Positions 14,901-17,903 of a stretch of DNA of 17,903 nt are shown in pieces. Source of the DNA: Devosia sp. (GTDB lineage: Bacteria; Pseudomonadota; Alphaproteobacteria; Rhizobiales; Devosiaceae); assembly GCA_028290685.1 (NCBI GenBank), contig JAQGJI010000090.1, forward strand, positions 1 to 17,903. Direction: 5' to 3'. The notes below the pieces were generated by a model. That model saw nothing but the letters and a program-made list of their open reading frames with translations, made no database searches and had not been told where the DNA came from. The position numbers and the translations under genes are program-made. Each line of letters opens with the position of its first letter. Positions within the stretch are counted from its first letter, which is position 1.

Positions 14901-17900
14901 CCGACATCGAGGTGGCGTAACTGCACCTGGGCCTGCGTCCACGCCAGTGTCTTGGCGCGGTCGAACGCGCTGCGATCATGGTGCTTGTCGAGCAAATCCA
15001 GCAGTTCCGCACGTGAGGCTGCAACAATGGTCCAGAAGGCCACACGCGACACCTTGCCGGGCACGACCCGAAGACGGCGACGCAAGGAAAATATCGGATC
15101 CAGAACCGTGCCGACCGTGTTCGACAGCGATTCACCGGTTCGCAGTACCGCTGCATCCCCGAGTGCACGGGCACTGCCGATGAAGCGCGCTCGGTCCGTT
15201 TCGTATTGCGGATCGGCTGCAAGTTCGCCTTCCACCACCGCAAAATGGGCCGCCCAGACTTCTGGATCGGCGCCCGAGCGTGGGCGCCGTGTGGCGATAA
15301 TGGCGTCAAATTCGCTAAGATGCTCGGTCTGCACGAACATTTTGGCAAAGGCGGGATGGGCATTGTCTGTCGCCGGGCTGGTAAGCACGACTTCAGCGTA
15401 AGACGTTAGCTCGATTTCTTGGGCTCGCCTCCCCGTGTTGGCCAGCGTGATGCGGCGGACTTCGCCATCGTCTTCTCCAGAAACCAGAACGTCCATCGTT
15501 GTGGTCAGCGAGCCATGCCGGCGGGTGAATTCTGCATGATCTTCGCCGAAGATCACCTCTTCATGATCGGCATCATTCTTGACCGGCTGCGCGCCCGCCG
15601 ACCATACGTTGCCGCTCTGCACGTCGCGAAGAATGATGAAAGAGCCCCAATCGTCACGGGTCGCGTCTTCCCGCCAGCGGGTAATGGCGATATCGCGCCA
15701 GCGGCTATATCCCGAACCGGCGCCAGTCAGCATCACTGCATAGCGCCCGTTCGAGAGCAGATGCGTGACGGGTTGGGCGCTAGACGAGGCTTGCAAACGA
15801 CGCACGGCAGGGGCTTCGCCTATGGCTGCGGCGGGCGAGGCTTTGACCTCCTCGGCACGCGGATGGGTGGTGACGATGTCGCGCGGTACGCGTTCCTGCA
15901 GCAGCAATTCGCTCGCCCGGATTATCGGTTCGCGATGGAAGCGATCACGTATTTGGCCACCCAGGAGCGTATTGGCGATGGCTACGATCGTCATGCCCTG
16001 ATGGTGGGCCATGAAGCTACGGACGATTGAAACGTCTTTGTTTTCGAGGACGCGGGACCGGGTGAAGTCCAAGGCCTCGAAGAAGCCATAGCGCCCTTTG
16101 GCGCCCAGCTCGGCGAGGCGCAGGTAGTTGCCCAGCGCCTTTTGCGGATCGACCATGGTGGCGAGCCCCGTCGCATACGGCGCAATCACCAGATTCTCGG
16201 ACAGTCCGCGCTTCAGACCAAGGCCGGGCACGCCGAAATTTGAATACTGATAGGTAAATTCCATGTCGCGTGCGTTGTAGGCAGATTCGGAGACGCCCCA
16301 CGGCACGCCCAGCGAGCGCCCATAGTCCTGTTGACGCTTAACGACTAGACGATTGGTCTCTTCCAGCAGACTCCCGGCCGGTTCATGCATTACCAGTAAC
16401 GGCATCAGATACTCGAACATCGAGCCTGACCACGAGATCAAGGCCGAGCCATTGCCCAGAGGCGTAGCCGCGCGGCCCAGCCGGAACCAATGCTGGGTTG
16501 TGACGTCGCCCTTGGCCACGGCAAAGAGACTTGCCAATCGAGCCTCAGAGGCCAGTAGATCGTAGCAGTTGGAGTCGAGTTTGTTATCCACCAGCGAATA
16601 GCCGATCGACAGCAATTTGCGGTCCTGATCAAGCAAGCAAGCAAAATCCATGGCCAGCGCCATCTCGCGCGCCGCGTCGGCCAGCGCTTGCAGGCGGTCA
16701 GCCAATGCGATCGCCGGCGCGCCTGCCTGGAGCAGGTCGCGCTCATGCTCGAACGCCGTCCGACATAATGCCTCGCACCAGAACACTAGGTCGAGTGAAC
16801 TGTCATGCCCGATCAGCGGGATGAGCTCCTGCGCCGCCTTGGCGGCCTTTTCCGCGGTCCGCCTCAGCGTAGGTGACGCTCCCGTGGTGCGTGCCGCCTT
16901 GAGTTCTGCTTCCATCTCGTCGAACGCCGTCGACAGCTGCAGCCCGGCATCGCCCATTGCTGCGGGCAGGTCCGCAAGAGCCGCGCGCGCTAGTTGCAAT
17001 GTATCGGCCATACCTGCTCGGCTATCGAGAGCCAGGGGCGCCCGGGTCCACTCTTCGCAGGCATTGGCCAGCGCTATCAGGTGCCCGGCCAGATTGCCGC
17101 TATCGACCGATGACACATAGATTGGATCGAGTGTCCGCAGATCCTGTGTGTTGTACCAATTGAACAAATGGCCACGAAACTTATTCAGCCGGCGGATCGA
17201 CGCAAAGCTAGCCTCAAGGCGCTCGATAGTTTCAGTGGTTCCAGCCCAGCCAAAATCTCGGGCCGCAACGGTCGAGAGCAGATAGAGCCCGATATTGGTC
17301 GGGGAGGTACGATGAGCAATGGCGGGTCGCGGGTCTTCCTGGAAGTTGTCCGGCGGCAACATATTGTCTTCGGCGGTGACGAAGGTCTCAAAGAACCGCC
17401 AGGTGCGGCGCGCGATCAGACGCAGTTGGTCGGCATCTGTCGCCGATAGAACCAAGCGCTTGGGTGGAGCGGGGGGGCGGCTGGCCAAAAGGGCCAGCGC
17501 CGGCGCAACAAGCCAGAGCACGGCAAACGGTAGAACCTGCGGCCACGATGCAGGGGCAATCACTACACTGCCGACACAAAGGCCGAGGCCGAGCAAACTT
17601 CCGGCCGCCATTGTCCGGTAGAAGCCGAGCAGGTCTAGACGCGGACTGCCGATCGATTGCGCCGCAGTGGTCCATTCCAGCAAGTGCCGACGGGTGATGA
17701 ACAGCCGCACGAGCGTACGTAAAATCGCGTCCACCATGCGCCACGCTTGATCAGGGAGGAAAGCGACGGCCAGAAACGTTTGTGTGGCAGCGGTGCGTAA
17801 ATCCGCCGCGACCGAATTGAAATGATTGTGCAGCCGCACGCCGGTGCGGCGATGCCACACCGACAGCAGGGAAGGCAGAAAGGCCGGCAATGCCATGGTG

Positions 17901-17903
17901 CCG
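11936..17903 (-). CDS. ndvB: Cyclic beta-1,2-glucan synthase (NdvB/ChvB/Cgs type), 5'-truncated by window edge
   Basis: This inner-membrane enzyme makes periplasmic cyclic beta-1,2-glucan, which is linked to osmoadaptation and host interaction in rhizobia, Agrobacterium and Brucella. The frame is open through the right edge (Gly-Thr precede the Met at 17896), and the first residues seen resemble the interior of NdvB. About 1,988 residues of a usually ~2,800-residue protein are visible, so the GT84 synthase part should lie outside. Counting from the 17896 Met, two membrane helices lie at about 96-115 and 120-138. A glycoamylase-like domain (about 200-640) contains EYLMPLLVMHEP and GVPWGVSESAYN. 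Two GH94 beta-supersandwich regions start near 713 (NGRYAVML) and 1186 (FNGLGGFDKDGTEY). The C-terminal GH94 barrel has GTGDWNDGM with D1665 and D1668, one of which is the expected catalytic acid. In Cgs the GH94 part controls glucan ring size by phosphorolysis. A free-standing GH94 phosphorylase is possible if the missing part is absent. Confidence 0.88.
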   Translation of the reverse strand, partial: GTMALPAFLPSLLSVWHRRTGVRLHNHFNSVAADLRTAATQTFLAVAFLPDQAWRMVDAILRTLVRLFITRRHLLEWTTAAQSIGSPRLDLLGFYRTMAAGSLLGLGLCVGSVVIAPASWPQVLPFAVLWLVAPALALLASRPPAPPKRLVLSATDADQLRLIARRTWRFFETFVTAEDNMLPPDNFQEDPRPAIAHRTSPTNIGLYLLSTVAARDFGWAGTTETIERLEASFASIRRLNKFRGHLFNWYNTQDLRTLDPIYVSSVDSGNLAGHLIALANACEEWTRAPLALDSRAGMADTLQLARAALADLPAAMGDAGLQLSTAFDEMEAELKAARTTGASPTLRRTAEKAAKAAQELIPLIGHDSSLDLVFWCEALCRTAFEHERDLLQAGAPAIALADRLQALADAAREMALAMDFACLLDQDRKLLSIGYSLVDNKLDSNCYDLLASEARLASLFAVAKGDVTTQHWFRLGRAATPLGNGSALISWSGSMFEYLMPLLVMHEPAGSLLEETNRLVVKRQQDYGRSLGVPWGVSESAYNARDMEFTYQYSNFGVPGLGLKRGLSENLVIAPYATGLATMVDPQKALGNYLRLAELGAKGRYGFFEALDFTRSRVLENKDVSIVRSFMAHHQGMTIVAIANTLLGGQIRDRFHREPIIRASELLLQERVPRDIVTTHPRAEEVKASPAAAIGEAPAVRRLQASSSAQPVTHLLSNGRYAVMLTGAGSGYSRWRDIAITRWREDATRDDWGSFIILRDVQSGNVWSAGAQPVKNDADHEEVIFGEDHAEFTRRHGSLTTTMDVLVSGEDDGEVRRITLANTGRRAQEIELTSYAEVVLTSPATDNAHPAFAKMFVQTEHLSEFDAIIATRRPRSGADPEVWAAHFAVVEGELAADPQYETDRARFIGSARALGDAAVLRTGESLSNTVGTVLDPIFSLRRRLRVVPGKVSRVAFWTIVAASRAELLDLLDKHHDRSAFDRAKTLAWTQAQVQLRHLDVGTQEAADFQRLAAPVLYADRRFRPPSEMIIKGAGPQPGLWPLSISGDLPIVLLRIGDVEDIAQVRQLLRAQEYWRMKRLAVDVVIINERGSSYVQDLQIAIETAVRSSESRPRFGEVLGHGSVYTLRADLMSVETLALLGSVARVVLKAHRGSIADQLDLLLPAAVPPLVIRGPKIGDPIVQPTPELEFFNGLGGFDKDGTEYVTVLNAGQSTPAPWLNVIANPHFGFQVSAEGSGYTWAESSRENQLTQWSNDPVADPSGEAFYLRDEDTGDLWSPTAQPIRNRGTYVSRHGFGYSRFEHAANGIASDLLQYVPLADPIKISRLTLTNLSGRPRRLSVTSYIEWVLGTSRGASAPFIATEVDPSTAAILTHNPWSPSFSGRTAFADLGGKQTEWTTDRTEFVGRQGSLAAPAALLGRSALSGASGAGLDPCAALQRFIELGVGETVEVVAFMGQSTSPEAARSLITRYRVADLDLMLAEVANHWSDLLGAIQVNTPDRAMDIMLNGWLLYQTLACRIWARSAFYQASGAYGFRDQLQDGMALTFARPEETRRHLLRAAARQFPEGDVQHWWLPQTGQGVRTRISDDRVWLAFATATYVAAADDAAVLDEIVPFLEGPLLHPEEHDAFFQPMVAEESANLFEHCARGLDQCLELTGVNGLPLMGTGDWNDGMSRVGEGGKGESVWLAWLLMRTIVLFLPLAEARAPERAQRWRAHMVRLKAALEEHAWDGDWYRRATFDDGTWLGSKMSDECQIDSIAQSWAVLAGAADPERAASGMASLQKHLIRPQDGLALLFTPPFDKTPHDPGYIKGYPPGLRENGGQYSHAAMWAVMAFAKLGDGDKAHDLFALLNPINHSATPEQTQRYKVEPYVIAADVYSVAPHVGRGGWTWYTGSAGWMHRAGIESILGIRREGQTLVFAPCIPATWTGFEATVKLGASRYDIRVEKDTHSSCDIGKVTLDGAVLANSTGDLRLSLDGHSHVVTIRLGV

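Noticed and set aside
15419..16030. 203-codon plus-strand ORF antisense to the glucan synthase
   Set aside because: It is contained in the conserved glycoamylase/GH94 coding sequence, shows no recognisable domain, and is one of many long antisense frames in this GC-rich gene.
1..17903. CRISPR array, tRNA or rRNA genes, or restriction/defence systems
   Set aside because: No regularly spaced repeats, no cloverleaf-like tRNA with a TTCGA loop, and no rRNA-like sequence were seen. None of the proteins carries defence-system motifs.

Overview
The window reads as part of an accessory stress and low-oxygen metabolism region from a GC-rich proteobacterium. An alphaproteobacterium of the Hyphomicrobiales is most likely, because the window holds a cyclic beta-1,2-glucan synthase (NdvB/ChvB/Cgs type), an IS91-family transposase of a sort common in rhizobia, and GC-rich codon use. 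The taxonomic call is inference. No rRNA, tRNA or CRISPR array was seen.

Layout, left to right. (1) Positions 1-1135 hold an IS91-family HUH/Y2 transposase whose 5' end lies before the window. It is followed by about 600 bp without a convincing gene, containing small hairpins that probably belong to the element's end. (2) A plus-strand DUF1275/YoaK-type membrane protein (about 1771-2595) runs convergently into a large P2-type cation-transporting ATPase (2703-5510, minus). Their 107-bp junction carries two interleaved perfect inverted repeats. (3) The ATPase is divergent from a single-domain GNAT acetyltransferase (5699-6214, plus). The 188 bp between them contains palindromes that could be operators. 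(4) From 17903 down to 6299 everything is on the minus strand, in transcription order: cyclic glucan synthase (truncated at the right window edge), phosphoketolase (xfp), phosphate acetyltransferase (pta), acetate kinase (ackA), and a two-domain universal stress protein. The xfp/pta and pta/ackA pairs overlap. xfp lies 79 bp after the glucan synthase and usp 119 bp after ackA.

How the genes could work together. Phosphoketolase splits xylulose-5-P (or fructose-6-P) with phosphate to acetyl-phosphate and an aldose phosphate. AckA turns acetyl-phosphate into ATP plus acetate, and Pta turns it into acetyl-CoA. This is a compact sugar-phosphate to ATP/acetyl-CoA bypass that does not need pyruvate dehydrogenase or oxygen. 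The Usp protein, the P-type ATPase, the Pat-like acetyltransferase and the periplasmic glucan enzyme fit a persistence or envelope-stress programme around it. The enzyme identities are well supported by motifs. The joint programme is inference from gene order, and I found no convincing FNR/FixK box in the intergenic DNA.
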